64,000 nucleotides of DNA from Panagrolaimus kolymaensis (taxonomy: Eukaryota > Nematoda > Chromadorea > Rhabditida > Panagrolaimidae). The stretch is from positions 5,828,001 to 5,892,000 of the forward strand of contig JAJQJQ010000003.1 in the NCBI GenBank assembly GCA_028622995.1, read 5' to 3'. Shown here in pieces: positions 1 to 14,059 of this stretch. The notes below the pieces were generated by a model. That model ran no database searches and was not told where the DNA came from. It was given only the letters and a program-made list of their open reading frames with translations. The translations under genes and the position numbers were made by a program. The stretch's first letter is position 1, and every line of letters starts with the position of its first letter.

Positions 1-1221
1 AGGTTTGGGAAACAGAGATATTCAAATAAGCTGAAAAAAAAATTTCGAAAGAAAGATTGAAAAAAAGAAGAGAATATTTTAAATGTTGCTCACTACTGTT
101 CGCAAAGGGCAAATCAGACATATGTATGTATGCTTAACCATAAAGAAAAATATTTATGTAACAGCTCTAGAAAAAAAAAAGAAGATGACCATATGTATGT
201 TGATACATATTTTCACAAACATTCAAAGAAAGCATCATCGGCGAAAAAAAATAAAACAACATTTTCTTTAAAACAAAAAAGGATGTTTCGATCAACAAAA
301 CAAAAAATGCAAAACAACCACAACCAAAAAGCTGACCTTTATCATCGTCGAATCAAATCGAAGAGAAGCGAATTGAAGAATGGTAGTTTTATCTGCTCTT
401 TTTTTACATGGTATGATGGTGTGAATTTATTTTTTTCTCCTTCTTTTTCTCTAAAGTTTATATAATTTTTTTTATGTTTTATGCTGCTCTCTTTTTTTTC
501 TTTTTTCCAAAAATTTGATATAACAACAATGAAAAGTTGATTGTTAAAAAAAAGCAACTTAATCTTGCTGCCACCATGTCATGGATGGACAAAAAAAACA
601 CTGGGAAAAAATGTATCCATTTTTAGTTATTGCTTTTTTGACAACTTTAAAGCCGTTAAAAAAATAGAGAAAAACGAATGAGGAAAAAAACGGTTTAATA
701 TAACAAAAATAACGTTGCTATAGCTGACCGAAGCCTCTCTCCTCTCCCATGTGGTCATTCTCTCACTTTTTTTTGTTATTTTTTTATCCGTTTCGTGGTA
801 AGATGGTAGATGCTCACTCATTTTCGGACGATGTCGATAGAGAGAGAAAAGAGAGCTTACTTAAAAAAGCTGCTACAACCACTCTTCATTTTTTTGTTTT
901 TGCTGCAAAGTTTTTTTTATTTATTCAATAATTATCCACTTTCCTATAATCTATATATTTTTTATAATGTTTTTTGAGGTCATTTTGTAAAAAAGAGGAA
1001 GCAAAAGAGCGCATATTCTGACTCATCGCGAAATGTTCAATTAAAAAAAACTGCTGACTCACGCGAACTTTTCGTGAAATTCACTTTTTTTGTTGATGAT
1101 TCTTTTATATATTCTTCAAAAGATTATTATAATATTTTCCCTCATTTTTTAGGTGATAAACCGTTATATTTTGCCATTTTAATGATTTGATACGCAAAAA
1201 ACAAATTAATAATTTTATAAA
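1..1221. other. Intergenic, no gene seen
   Basis: This stretch is AT-rich with many poly-A and poly-T runs. Short open frames on both strands have no splice context and low-complexity products (Lys, Phe, Ser). It probably contains the promoter and 5' UTR of the ABCA gene that starts at 1222, but no specific element can be identified. Confidence 0.6.
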
Positions 1222-4200
1222 ATGACATTTCTACGGCATGTATGGATTTTAACTCAAAAGAATTTTCTTATAATTCGAAGATCTAAAATATGGTTTTTCT
1301 GTGAATTATTGTTTGGATTATTACTTCTTCCATTATTTATTTTTGTTGTTTCTGTAAGTTTCATAAAAATTAAGTTAATTGGATATATAAAAATTTAAAT
1401 ATAATTATAGAAATCTTCAAGCGAAGTTCAACCTTCAAGAATTTTTAATTCCGTTCATATTACTGGTGATAAAAATGATTTAATGCGAAATGTAAATAAC
1501 ATTCAAAGGATATCCACGAAAATGTGTAATGCAAAAAAGTTATTTGGTTATGTGTAAGTTTTAAACAAACAAAAACTTATTCTGCAAAGATTTTCTAAAT
1601 CACTTTTTTATAGGACTGTAAATGATATAGGTGATGGAATAATGAGAGAATTTGAAAGCAGATATGCGCATTTTAAAGTCCCAATAAATGTTACTAGATT
1701 CAATACTCTCCATGATATGAAAACGGCATTATTGGATGATTTAAATGCAACTGCAACTAAAACTTGTGGAAATTTTTTGGGTGGAGTACATTTAACTGAA
1801 TTGGATGTAAATGAAAAGAACTTTAAATATACCATATATGTTCGAGATCGAGGTGGTGTGGATTGGAATACAGATGATTTTTGGCCTCCAGATGGTCCAT
1901 ATGGTTCTTTATCGGATTTAAATGATATTCCTGGTCGACCTAATTATTGGTCAAGCGGTTTCTTAACTTTTCAATATGCTTTGGATACTCTTTTTCTTCA
2001 GGTAAGATATACATATATTCTGAGACTTTCAAATAAATCGAAATCGTTTTTAGAAGATTGGAAAAAACACTTCCATGGAAGTATTCCTTTGGAGGCTTCC
2101 ATCTCCTCAATTCCGTAACAGTGGCCTTTTAGCTGTATTAACTTCAATGCCCATTCTATTCATTTTCTTAGTTATGGTTGTTATGATCCATACAACTAAG
2201 GAAATAGTCGCAGAAAAAGAAGCTGGAATTAAAACGCATCTCATGGTTATGGGTTTGGATTCTGCTGCATTTTATGCTTCTCATTTTGTTACAGCTTTAT
2301 TCAAAACTTTAATAGTCGTTGGAACTTCTGCAATTGTTTTATCTGTTGGGTTTGAGGTAGCAAATTTAAATTAGATTAATCAAACATTTTCTAAATAATT
2401 TTCTTTAGGATATTTCTGCTTCAATTTTTGTTATTTTCTGCATACTTTTTGGAATTGCTGCTGTATTGTTTAGTGTTTTGATTTCAGTATTATGTCGAAG
2501 AACAACCATAGCCATTTGCGCTGTATTTTTATTATGGTTTGGAATGTTTTGTTTGGATGCATATTTGAAAATTTCACCAACCCAAATTGGAACTTGCATT
2601 TTGGGATCTTTAAATGTTTTCACCGTTTTTCATCTTGGCTTACTCGCTATGGGGAGTTATGAAAGCCGATGTAAGTTAATGATTCATCTGCGAATTCAAT
2701 TTTATATATTTATTTTTCTCTTTCAGTGATTCCACTAACTTGGTTTAAACTTTTTAATGAATCAACAACATCCTTTTCAATTGGTTTAGCATTTACTATG
2801 CTCATAGTTGATATTTTGATTTTCTGCTTCTTAATTTACTATCTCGATGCGGTTTGGCCCACTGATAATGCTCCGAAAAAATCTCCGTTCTTTATTTTCC
2901 CGTTTATTCGAACAAAAGATGCTGGACGAAAAGTTGATTTAAATGCAAATGGAAATGATTATTCTGATAATTTTGAATCTGAAGCAGGAATAAGTCGAGA
3001 TGAAGCGGATATTTCAGTTCAAAATATGTCAAAGGTTTGGGAAAATGGTACTGCGGCGGTTGATGGTTTATCCTTTACTGCTCGCCGAAGAGAAGTTACA
3101 GTATTACTGGGCCATAATGGAGCTGGTAAAAGTACAACTTTCTCTGTCATCAGTGGTGTATGTTCTGCAACAGCGGGAGAAGTATTTATTTGTCAAAAAT
3201 CCATTTCAAGAAACCTTGAAGAATGCCAAAAGCAAATTGGATATTGTCCACAAACAAATCCATTGTTCGCAAAATTAACTGTTGAAGAACATTTACGCCT
3301 TTATGGAAAATTAAAAACCGATGATTGGAATGCTACTTCTGAAGCTAATCTTCGAGACCTTATTGCTGCTAATCAATTAGCTGACAAAACCAATGAAGTA
3401 AATTTCACTTTTTTTAAATACGGTTTTAACATCAAAATTTTATAGCTTGCTGAAGACCTTAGTGGCGGAATGAAACGAAAACTTTGTGTTGCAATGGCTT
3501 TGGTTGGTGGAAGTCGAGTTGTATTACTTGATGAACCTACCGCTGGCATGGATCCCGAAGCCCGTCATGAAATTTGTAAAATGTTAGAAAAGGAAAAGCG
3601 AAATGATCGAACTATTTTACTAACCACCCATTACATGGATGAAGCTGATTTACTTGGCGACCAAATTGCGATCATGGTTAAAGGCGAATTAGTTTGTAAG
3701 GGTTCATCAGAATTTCTGAAAAATCGATTCGGCACTGGTTATATTCTTACTTTGGTTATTGAACCCCGACAAAAATTACCTGAAGATGGAAGAGAAAGAG
3801 AAGTCATTTTGGAAAGCATTCGAGTAAATTTATTGAAAGTTGCACAAAAACATTCTCATAAAGCTACTATTGAAAGTCGAAGTGGATTACAATTTTCAAT
3901 TATTTTACCAACTGATTCTAAAAAATAGTAAGAATTAATAAAATATATATAATGATTTTAAATTATTTGATTTTAGTTTCGCAAATTTGTTTGAAGAATT
4001 GGAAGCAGAAAAAGACAACCTTCAAATATCTTCTTTTGGTTTATCTCATAATACTTTGGAACAGGTATTTTTGAAGGTTGGTGAAATCGCTCAATCACAA
4101 GATGATCAAGTTGATGGTCAAGCATTAAGCAGAGCTGAAGGGCTATTCCATAGTGATGAAAGTAAGCATATATTAAATTACCTTGCATTTTTTAATCTCT

Positions 4201-6676
4201 GTTTTTCAGCTGTCTTAAGCAAACCGGTGCAATTTTACAAGCAAGTCAGTGCCATAGTTAAAAGATACGCCATTAGCGCTTATCGAAACAAGGTTCGAAC
4301 ATTAACCCCTTTGATTGTTGCTGTGATATTATTTTCTATTGTTGCTTTCTTCCAAAATCGAACTGGAAAACTTCAAAAACGAGATTTAAGTTTATTGAAA
4401 CAAGAACCATTGACTATTCCAATGCAATTCGTTTCACAACAACCAATCCCAGCTGATTTTCCTTACATTGCTGGAAAGCTTCCTGGTTCCATTCCTCTCA
4501 CAGTTTCCCCTCATGATAGCTTTGATAAAATGATTTTAAAACACGCTTATGATTCGCCTGCTTTGGGAATAGGCTCATATGTTGCTGAAAATGGATCAGC
4601 TTTTATTTTATTTAATGGCGCTGCTTATCATTCTCCTCCTTTGGCTATGAGTTTCCTCGCAAACGCTATTCTTCAAGAAAATGCAGATTCCATTCAAGCC
4701 AGTGTTGAAGTATATTCACCCGATTTGGTTATGGATGTTACATCTGTTGTAACTCCAGTTGCAACTATTTTCGTTAATATTTTAACCATTTTATGTTTCT
4801 CCTTCTTTACTTCCATGTTTGTTATGCCATTGGTTGAAGATCGGGTCAGTCGATTCAAGCATCAATTGCTTTTAACTAATCTCAATCGATTTACTTATTG
4901 GTTTGCCGTAACTTTATGGTATATTATTATTTATTTCTTATTTTGTTTGATTTTGGCTTCCATTTTATTCGTTTCTAATTGGATGCAAGCTTGCATGAAT
5001 ACGTATGTTAAATCCCTTTGATTACAGTTACTAATTTAATATTTTTAGAAATCTTGTCTTTTGGGCTTTATACTTTTGGAGTTCGGTTCCATTCGTTTAT
5101 GTTTCATCCTTTATTTTTTCTTCGCCATTAAAAGCGTTTGTAGCTTTACTTACATGGAATGTTATCGCAGGTATTATTGCTTCCATTGCTACCACAATTG
5201 TCACCATGCTTGGTTCTCCTGAGCTTGCTAATGCTCTTACTACTTTATTCTCTGTTATTTTACCATCATATGCTCTCGGATATGGTGTTATGGAAGTAAC
5301 CATGCAGTGCCCAGTTCTTGGAAAAATTGTGCGATGGGATAATTTAAACAAAGTTATGATTTGTATGACCATTTCTGGTATTTTCTTTTGGGTGATGTTG
5401 GTTCTTTTTGAACACACTTTGGAACACATAATTTATTCATTGGCTCGTCGATTCCAACAAGGCAAATATGAAGCTGTCTGCACTCAAGAATCAGAAGATG
5501 AAGATGTTCGAAATGAACGCGTTCGAATGAATCAACTTCCCGATGACACCTTAGCCCTTTCGGTTCGAGGCGTAACAAAATATTACAAAGATTTCTGTGC
5601 TCTTCGAAATCTCACATTTGGAGTTAATCCAACTGATTGCTTTGGACTTCTTGGTATTAATGGTGCAGGAAAAACTACAGCATTTGATATTATTACTGGA
5701 AGGAAATTTGCGTCGAATGGTCATGCTTATGTAAATGGTGTCGATATTCGGAAAATGCCACCAATTGGATATTGCCCTCAATTTGACGCTTTAGCTTCTG
5801 ATCTTAGTGGTCGACAAACTCTCACAATTTTGGGACATTTGAATGGATTTGCAGATGTTGCAAATCGAGTTGAAAGTGTTTTAGAAAGTATTCACATGCA
5901 ACCTCAAGCTGATAAACTTGTATTACATTATAGGTTAGCTTTTTTTTTATTTGCATAATTCGGTTTTTATAAAATTAATTTTAGTGGCGGACAAAAACGA
6001 AGATTGTCCATTGGAGTCACATTAATGTCTCGTGCATCTTTAATTATGCTTGATGAACCCACAGCTGGAATAGATCCAAAAACTCGACGTCACATTTGGA
6101 ATTTATTATCAGCGGTTAGAGAACGAAAAGAAATTGCCATTTTACTCACCTCTCATAGCATGGATGAATGTGAAGCTTTATGTAGTCGAATAGGATTTTT
6201 AAACAAAGGATCACTTATTAGCATTGGCACCAGTCAACATCTTAAAAGTAGATATGGAAATTCATTTTTATTAAGTTTTACTCTTGATAATCCAAATGCT
6301 CTATCTCGTAATATGCTTAATCGAGAAGTTATGAAAGTCTTTGAAGGGGTATTTATCCATTCATTTTTTTCTTCTTCAAATTAACATTTATAAATTTTAG
6401 GTTAAACCTACTGAAGATATGGAATTAATGACAACTTATCATTGGGATATCCCTCGTCGAGGCAATGATTCTTGGAGTTCTTTATACAGGCGTGCACAGG
6501 AAATTGCATCAAGATATAGCACCCCGCCATCTTATGGAGGTGAACAACCAGTAATTTCAGATTTTTCTGTTACACAAAATAGTTTGGAACAAGTTTTTCT
6601 ACGTTTAACTCAACTTGGTGCAACTATGGATGAACAACGAATTAGTCCCCGATCAGCTGGGCATTTAAGTGTTTAA
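1222..6676 (+). CDS. ABCA-family full ABC transporter (CED-7/ABT-like)
   Basis: Exons: 1222-1353, 1411-1553, 1614-2001, 2054-2356, 2409-2670, 2727-3397, 3446-3927, 3977-4161, 4210-5002, 5049-5933, 5985-6348, 6401-6676. All joins keep phase and give about 1,627 aa, close to typical full-length ABCA proteins. The N-terminus has the ABCA pattern of a short basic segment, TM1 (about residues 25-44), a luminal/extracellular loop, then a membrane bundle. NBD1 has Walker [10 protein letters not shown] (about 537), signature LSGGM (about 638), Walker [13 protein letters not shown] and H-loop [12 protein letters not shown]2 has Walker [10 protein letters not shown] (about 1322), signature YSGGQKR and Walker [13 protein letters not shown] with H-loop [10 protein letters not shown]. 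Both NBDs are followed by the family's conserved segment ([22 protein letters not shown]). All catalytic motifs look intact. Family members move lipids across membranes; in C. elegans CED-7 acts in apoptotic-cell engulfment, but which paralogue this is cannot be decided here. The 48-bp intron at 4162-4209 is a multiple of three without a stop, so retention would add 16 residues. Confidence 0.95.
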
Positions 6677-6802
6677 ATACAAAAATTTTTTTATTCCATT
6701 CTTGCCTGCAATATTACGTGTGCTTTAAATAATAATTTTTTAATTGTTTTCTTTGTTTGTTTTTTTAATTTAAAATTGACAAATGTTTTTGTTTAAAAAT
6801 TT

Positions 6803-6828
6803 AATAAAATGAAACAATTCTGAATAAA
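6803..6828 (+). terminator. Polyadenylation signals of the ABCA gene
   Basis: Two AATAAA hexamers lie at 6803-6808 and 6823-6828, 125-150 bases after the ABCA stop codon. They sit in a 567-bp convergent gap to the globin gene that otherwise holds no recognisable coding sequence. Confidence 0.55.
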
Positions 6829-6846
6829 TTTTTTGGCTTTAGAAAT

Positions 6847-6852
6847 TTTATT
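6847..6852 (-). terminator. Possible polyadenylation signal of the globin gene
   Basis: An AATAAA on the minus strand lies about 390 bases beyond the globin stop. It is within 20 bases of the ABCA signals on the other strand, so the two convergent 3' UTRs may abut or overlap. Nearer signals of non-consensus type cannot be excluded. Confidence 0.35.
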
Positions 6853-7243
6853 GTGCATTCATCGAATTTATCAAATTAATTTCATCAAAGCATTTTGAGC
6901 TTTTCTGCTTTTTCCATTTAAAAAAATTGTAAAAACTCGGTAATTTAAGTTTTTCAAATTTTGCCTTTATTTGTTTGTTACTAATAATAAGAAAATATTT
7001 TTGAAATATAAAATGAAATGAAACTCTTTTGTATAAAACCAACAATTTACACAATAGCTGAACAACAAAAAAGAAAGAAAGAAAATAATTACACAAATAT
7101 TTGCTTTATGCTTGCAAAAAAACTTTGACTTTCAAAAGTTTTTTTGAATGGGTTTTTGTAAACAAAAAAGATATGTTACAATATGTTTTTTTTTTGTAGA
7201 AAAACGGAATGTTGATGTGGAAATTAGTTAGTTTTTTGATGTT

Positions 7244-10200
7244 TTAAAAAAAGCGAGCAATATTGTCATTAAGTGATGAAGCTGCCCCTTCTTGAGAGTA
7301 TTGTCTAACCAATGTGCCTGTGGTGGAAGGAGCAGATGGAGTTCCATCGGAAGATCCTTCTGCACTTATATCGGAGCTAACTGATGATTGACTAAATAAT
7401 CCATTATAACATTGAGAATTTCGACGCAAATACCGTATCTATAAACTTTTTTTTAGAATTTTTTTATAAAAAACCAGGTCAACTTACTTGTTGATAATAT
7501 CCATCTCTAACATTACTAAACATAAGCTCAACAAGTTCAGCCCAAGCTTCAATAGCTTCAGTTGGCTAAAATAATAATATTAAAATTTATTAATATTATT
7601 ATAAACAAACTTGATGTGCAGCACCATCAAGAAAAACACATTCAGTGGTAAGAGCATTTGCCATCACAGCAAAGAAATCAGCTTTAAATCCAACACTTCT
7701 TCGAATAACTTGGCTAATACCAAAGTTTACAGAAATTTCACGGATCTAAAAACAAATAATTATGAACAGATTTTTCTTCAATTACAGTATATACCTTTTC
7801 AGCACTTTGAAGATGTCTAACAACTTCATTAAGATAATTTCGCAAAGAGCTAACAAAATCATTCCAATGTTCGGTGGTTAAATTAGCACAAAAATTTGAA
7901 AAATCATCCCTTTTATGTGCCATTCTTGCTACAACCCGAGAAGCTATATCACCTCTTGCATTTTCCATACAATATAAAATAATTGTTTGAGATGAATTTG
8001 AAATAGGTGGAATTTTTTTATTTACAACTCTTGGTGGACTAATTAAAGTTCTTGATGATGAAGAGGTGGTATTATTTGTTTTTGAATTATTTGAAGAGCG
8101 TTGTTGCCCCCGCACAATTTGTTGTTGGCCTGCCTAAAAAAATATTAAATTACAGTAATCCTTTTTAAAAAAATAGAACAATGGGCTTACTCGACTATCC
8201 ATACTGTGTTTTTTACCAGAAGGGCTAGAATTTTGTGTAAAGAAATCCAATGACCCACTACTTCCAAAACGAGCCGAAGATTTATCGTCTTGTGAAGGTT
8301 CGGTTGAAATGCTATCTTCTGACGCAGTTGAATCAAATCTGCGGGGTTTTACCTTTTTCATTGTTATTGCTGGAGACCCATTTGTTGTATCACTATCAAA
8401 AGATTTAAAAGCATTAGGCTTCTCTTGAGCGCCATTCAAGCGTGAATCTATTTGTCCCATCGAACGCTGCAAAGAATGTAAAAAAATAAATAAACAATGT
8501 AATAACAAAAGAAAGATAAAGACCCGAAATAAAAATATTTCCGTTTTTGAAAATATATAATTGTTTTTGAATCCGACGTGATTCTGAAAACTGGGGTTAA
8601 CAATTTTTGAAACTAGTGTGAAAAAAAGGTTAAATGCCGAAGAAGGAAGTTGTAGACATTGCTCCATTCCTTTCTTTTTTATACCTCTCTAAAAGCTGGG
8701 GAGACAAAAAATAAGGGAAAATTAGATGCTTGCGTGAAGATTGACGACAAATTAGAATGCGGTAAATTCAAAATCACAAAAAAGCCGCTGTCGTCTAATT
8801 TATATGGTAAATTGCATGTTTTAAAGAAAGAAAAAATTAAAGGCTCTAAATTTTTTAATATTTGCTTTTGTTTTAATTTTTCACACACATCGAGGCAAAT
8901 GAGTTTAAAAAAAGAGGAGGAAAAAAAGACAAAACAATAAATAACAAAAAAATATGGTTTTTTCTTATTTTTTCCACGTTTGCCTCTTTTCCTTTTTATT
9001 TTCTTTAAAGATGGTTTTTTTTTCTTCAAAAAACATCCATCTCCGCATCTCTATTGTTTATCTTATCATTGAGATCCTCTTTTAAAACATAAGCAAGAAT
9101 CCTTGACTGTCAAGGATCAGACGACACTGCACAGTTTTTCACGCGCTTAAAGGAAAGAGAGTCACGCTGGAAAAAAAGTAAAACAAAACAAGTAAAAAAT
9201 TGCTAATTTTGCAAAAAATTTAAAATTAGAACATCGTTCATTTTTTACACTAAACTTGACATCACATTTTAGTAACAAAACTTTAAAATTGCGAAATTAT
9301 GTAAATTTTTAAAATTTTTGTTTAATAATAAATGTTAAAAATTTAAGTAAAGTTTGTTTCTGATTGAACCGTCGTCACACAGTATTCTAAAAATATGGAA
9401 ATCGAATTTTTAGAAAAAAATAAAAATAAAAATTGTCAAAATTTAGAAAGTAAAACAATGAATGAACAAAGTTTTTCAATTATCTCATCACACAAAAATT
9501 ATTTTGAAGAGGAGGCAAAAAGTCATAGAATTTCAACAATTTACGAGAATATTTAGCGCATCCTAAAAATTTTTTCCTACCTTTGAAAAGCAAACATAAA
9601 ACAAAACAGCCTCTTTTTTTCCCAGGAAATAACTATTCATTTTATTATTTTTTACATTTAAAACAGACAGACGAAAATAGGGTCATTTTCAAGGAAATGG
9701 AAACATTTTACGTGATTTAAAGATTTATTCAAGAATTTTTGGGCTTTAAACAGAAGGCGACGCCGCTATTATCCCTTGAGGGAATCAATATTTCAAATTT
9801 ATTCATCTATCAATCCTCAACACAACAATAACAACGAAATAGCAACACAATAGCATGCAGCAAGCAAGAAAGCAATATGTTATTTATTAGTGATGACGAC
9901 ATATGACAAAACGCGGAAGGAACGTTGCAGCCTCAATCAACCAAACAAGATGGCAAGCAAGAAAAAGGCTTGTAAAAAAAAATCGTAAAAAGGGTTACAT
10001 ATTTATTTTTTGTTGTTTGCTCATCAAGGAACACTTTTTGTTTTGCAAGAAAAGGGCTCTCGGCAATGAAATTAAAAGTGCGTTACTACTAATTCCAGTC
10101 AATTGCAGCAACCGCAGCGGTAAAAGCTCTTTGAAGATCACACTTCAATCATGTTTTTGAATGTTTGACAAAATATAAAAAAAGCTACTATGTAAGCGCG

Positions 10201-11375
10201 AAATCTTACGCGTGATCTACTTAACCACTTAACTGTTAACATCTCATCTCTTATACTCACTCATTCTATTTGCATATGAAAAGTTGTAGTATAATAAAAA
10301 AAGTAAGTATGTTTTGTTACTTACCTGAAAAACATTTTTAAAGTTTAGTCGTTTAAATGAATTTGTTTTCTTTATGCCATTGGGATTTGGAGGCAATGGA
10401 GAATTATTATCATTATAATTTCCAGCAGTTAAATGCATACTCCCCGGGGATGAGTAACACACAGAATTTCTTTGTGGTTGTAATCCAAAGGGACTTGGTA
10501 ATTGTCGAGTTGGTAATTTTGAAGTTGAACCTATTAAAAAAATATAGTTTAAGTATTAATTAATTAATTAAAATTAAAAGGTTTTTATTTATTTTTCTTA
10601 CCAGATTTAATAACTTCCTCTTGTTTTTGTTGAGCTGTTCGTCTAATTCTATCTTCCGATGGAGACAAAGAAGTACAAGAATTACGAGATGTATTTCGAA
10701 TAAATCTTCTATCATCCATATTTTCTGGTGTTAAATTAAATCGACTATCATTCGGAGCAATTGGAAGCAATCTATGAGTGATCACAGGAAAACGTTGCTG
10801 TTGTTGATCTAAAAAATAAAAAATTCTTTTCTTCATTAAATAAACAAAACAAAAAATTAAATTTTCAAGTGTTTGATTTTTAAATTGACTAACCTGGAAA
10901 ACAGCCGTAATAGCTTGGATCTATTCCTACTTCAAACATTGGTGGAACTTCTTTAGCTGAATGAGATCGGCCTTGAAAGCGTAAACGTGGGGCGCGATTA
11001 AACATATTTTCTAAAATTCATTCGCGTCATTAAATTAAAAAATAAATGGAATTCTATTTCTTTAAATCTAATTTATTATTCGCACATTTCACTTTTTATA
11101 AATACCACACAACACCCAAAAGGGCGCCATGAAACAAAAAAAAACACAAAAACATAAAAAAAAGTTAATCTATTTTAAGTTTTTAATAACTTTAAATAAA
11201 TTCCATTACACGAAAAAAAGGCGTTCAACAGTTTAAAAAAAGTGATGTTACCTGGATATGGCGTAGGTGGTAAACCAGCAAAATTATTTTCAAAGCTTGG
11301 AGCTAAATTTGATATGCCGTCGTTGTCGGATATTTGAATAAATTGAAAACCTTCCACCTGTGTGAATTCACTCAT
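7244..11375 (-). CDS. Nematode globin-domain protein with long disordered N-terminus
   Basis: Exons in transcript order: 11375-11252, 11010-10894, 10808-10602, 10530-10325, 8466-8191, 8133-7795, 7745-7611, 7565-7488, 7438-7244. All joins keep phase and give about 558 aa. Residues 1-350 are low complexity, rich in Ser, Pro, Asn and basic residues with many short RxxS-like sites, and have no recognisable fold. From about 356 to 500 lies a globin-like helical domain (CMENARGDIASRVV..., ...VGFKADFFAVMANALTTEC..., ...EAWAELVELMFSNVRDGYY), in the style of C. elegans glb proteins of neuronal expression; that assignment is from family memory. Where globins carry the proximal F8 histidine before the GxK motif, this protein appears to read GISQ (Gln about 435), so haem ligation is doubtful. 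The C-terminal 60 residues are Ser-rich. The 1.86-kb intron 8467-10324 holds only AT-rich sequence. The start at 11375 is the first ATG in the open frame. A plain unknown helical protein is the alternative. Confidence 0.8.
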
Positions 11376-14059
11376 ATTTTATAAAAGTAATATTTATTAT
11401 TGAAACACGCCCTTAAAAAGAATGACATTTAATATATTATTTTTCTTAATAACAACAAATTGGAAGAGTTATTCATTTAAAAAAGCCAAAGAAACACGAA
11501 GATTAGCACGTCAATTTTTCAAGAGAACGGAGATTATCAAAATACATTTTCTCGCATTATTATGGCTTCCCCGTCTCACTCTGAAAAAAAAACTAAGAGA
11601 GACATTCAAAGCTCAGAAGCCTTTCCTTTCTTTATTCTATGACAAAAGTCGTGGCCGCTGAAAAATTAATTTAAAAAATTGATAACAAAAATAAGTAAGT
11701 CATAGTGGCTAAGCTCAAGCAATGCTCCTTAAAATATTAAAAATATTAGAAGAATAGTCGTCACAACACCGGATTTTTTTTGTCGTTATGAAAGAGAGAA
11801 AGAGAGGGTTGGAAACAATGAGAAGCAGGAAAATGGCAGAACAAAAGAAGGCAAAAAAAGAAAGAAAAGCATTAAAAATGGAGTTGTTTCCTTCTTCATC
11901 CCTATGTTTTCCATGTCCAATTGCCTTCGTCTTCAGGCATGGCTATAATGTTCCTTTCTGCAAAATGACAGCTCTTTGACTCTTAAAGCATTCTTAGTTT
12001 TGCACTTGGTTAATTTTTTTTTCAGTAACAACAAAAAAAAGAAAACGATAAAACCTCAAAAGCTTTTTTCTTTTTTAGAAAAAAAAACATGAGAAGAAGG
12101 TTAATTGAAAAATATAAAAAAAACTTCTTCCGGAATTAATCAAATTTTAAACGGGTTGAAACAACTGTTTTTATCACCTCAATGTCAATGGTGAGGAAGG
12201 AACATAAATAAAAGATAAATAAAGTATCATTCGTTGTGTTTGACTCCACTAAGATCCTCGACTTTATGACCCCAAAAATCAAAGCCAAGTAAGAAGGCAA
12301 ATGTCTGTCGGTTAAAAATGTTTTTTTTGCAAACAAACAAAAAACTTTGTTGTCGGCTTATGTCATCATTTAGAGGTCCATGGGGAAAAAAGCTATTCAT
12401 AGACGGGAAGTCGGCAGTTATGCCAGCTGGAAAAAAACTCAACTCTTTGTTACCTTTTTGAAAAGTCAAAGAATAATAATGAGTAAATAAAAGCAAAATG
12501 ACAATAAGTTTAAAATTAACATAAAAAAAAGTTTTAAAACCATGTGCTATCTTCTGAATGCTAAATTGTAAAAAAAAAAGTGACAAGTGTTATTGACTCT
12601 TCTGCTTCTGTTTGTTTTTTTAATTTCAAACATCGACTTTTTTGAAATTTTCATTTTTATTTTTTGTCGTCTCACCGCTTTTTTACCAAAATTAAAAAAT
12701 ATTTTTAATAGCCGAAGCTTTTATAGTTTTTCATTGATTTATTGCCTCAGTTTTGAGCTAAATGTTAGAGACCGATAATTTCATGTCTATTTCACAAGAC
12801 CATAAACCTTGCCGGAAAAGAACAATAACGACGAGAAAAATGTTTAACGTAAATGAGGAAAAAATTTTTTATTTCTTTCAAAAGCCATAAAAAAACAGAA
12901 AAAAATATATTAGCAAATTTGGATAGTTTCTGTCTTTAAAAAAAGAAAAAAACTTTTTGCTTTTTTGATTTCTAATAATTTAAAAAAAGAAGCAAAATAG
13001 CTAATAATAATTTGCCTTAATGAACATACTTTAATCCCTCAACATGAAAAAGGTTATTTTTAATAATAGCAATTCTCTTGAGTTTACTCTTAATAAATCT
13101 TTTTTCATTAAAAGCAAGTGTTTAAATTTGGTAAGAAATAATAAAAATTTCATTGAAGGGATTAGCTAAAATTAAGGGATAAAAATATTATTTGTTAAAT
13201 CAAAGAAACATCTTTTTTATAAAAACAAGGAACAAAAAGAGAATTAAATATTTTAAAGTCACCAAGACAAAAATAAAAATATTTTCAAGGGGAAAATAAA
13301 TTGAAAAAAATAAGGCAGGAAGGAAAGTGAGCGAAATAATTTTCATTTTCACCTTGCTTGCTTGCCTCCTCTTCAGAAAGTTAAATTAACTTTAAAAACC
13401 GTTTAATTAAAAAACACTAACATTTTAAAATAAAATTTAAAAGCAGCTGTCAAATACTGAAAAACCACACAAAATAAATAAATCCCACAAATATGAGAAA
13501 AAAACGAACAGAATAGGACTGTAATTTTTAACAAAAAATATCCACAATTTTTCCAAAGCTATTGCGTCAAAATCCAGCATTTTGCAATGCATTTTTGTTG
13601 TGAAAGTTTTTCTTTTTTAGACTAAATTCTTAAATTTGATTTAAAATAGCCATGCTATGATTCTAAAATTTAAACAAATTGTCAAGAAATTAAATTTTAT
13701 TTTGGGGCTGATTTCGTTTTTATTGGAAGCTAGAATGCGACACAAAAAATAAGGAACATCTAAAAAGTTTTTTAAACTTTGTTTATGAAATCAGCACATG
13801 ACATCGATTTTACATATAAATTTTTTAACAAAAGTTTGATAGATATTGAGAAAAATTAATAACACGAGAATCTTAAGTTGAAATTATAACTGTGAAACAT
13901 AATCCTCAAAAAATTTCATTTTTTTAAAGAATAAATATGAGTAGCAACAAACATATGAAAAACTGAAAAAAACATGGATATAAAAAAAAAGAAACAGAAT
14001 ATAAAAGTAAGCAACCAGGAACACTCTAAAAAATTAAATATTTTATTCACATATTTTTT
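11376..14059. other. Intergenic, AT-rich, no gene seen
   Basis: This lies between the 5' end of the globin gene and the MITE at 14.07 kb. Open frames such as those near 11.8, 12.2-12.6 and 12.6-12.8 kb encode Lys/Phe/Leu-rich strings without splice sites or family resemblance. Its proximal part is the likely promoter of the globin gene. Confidence 0.6.
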
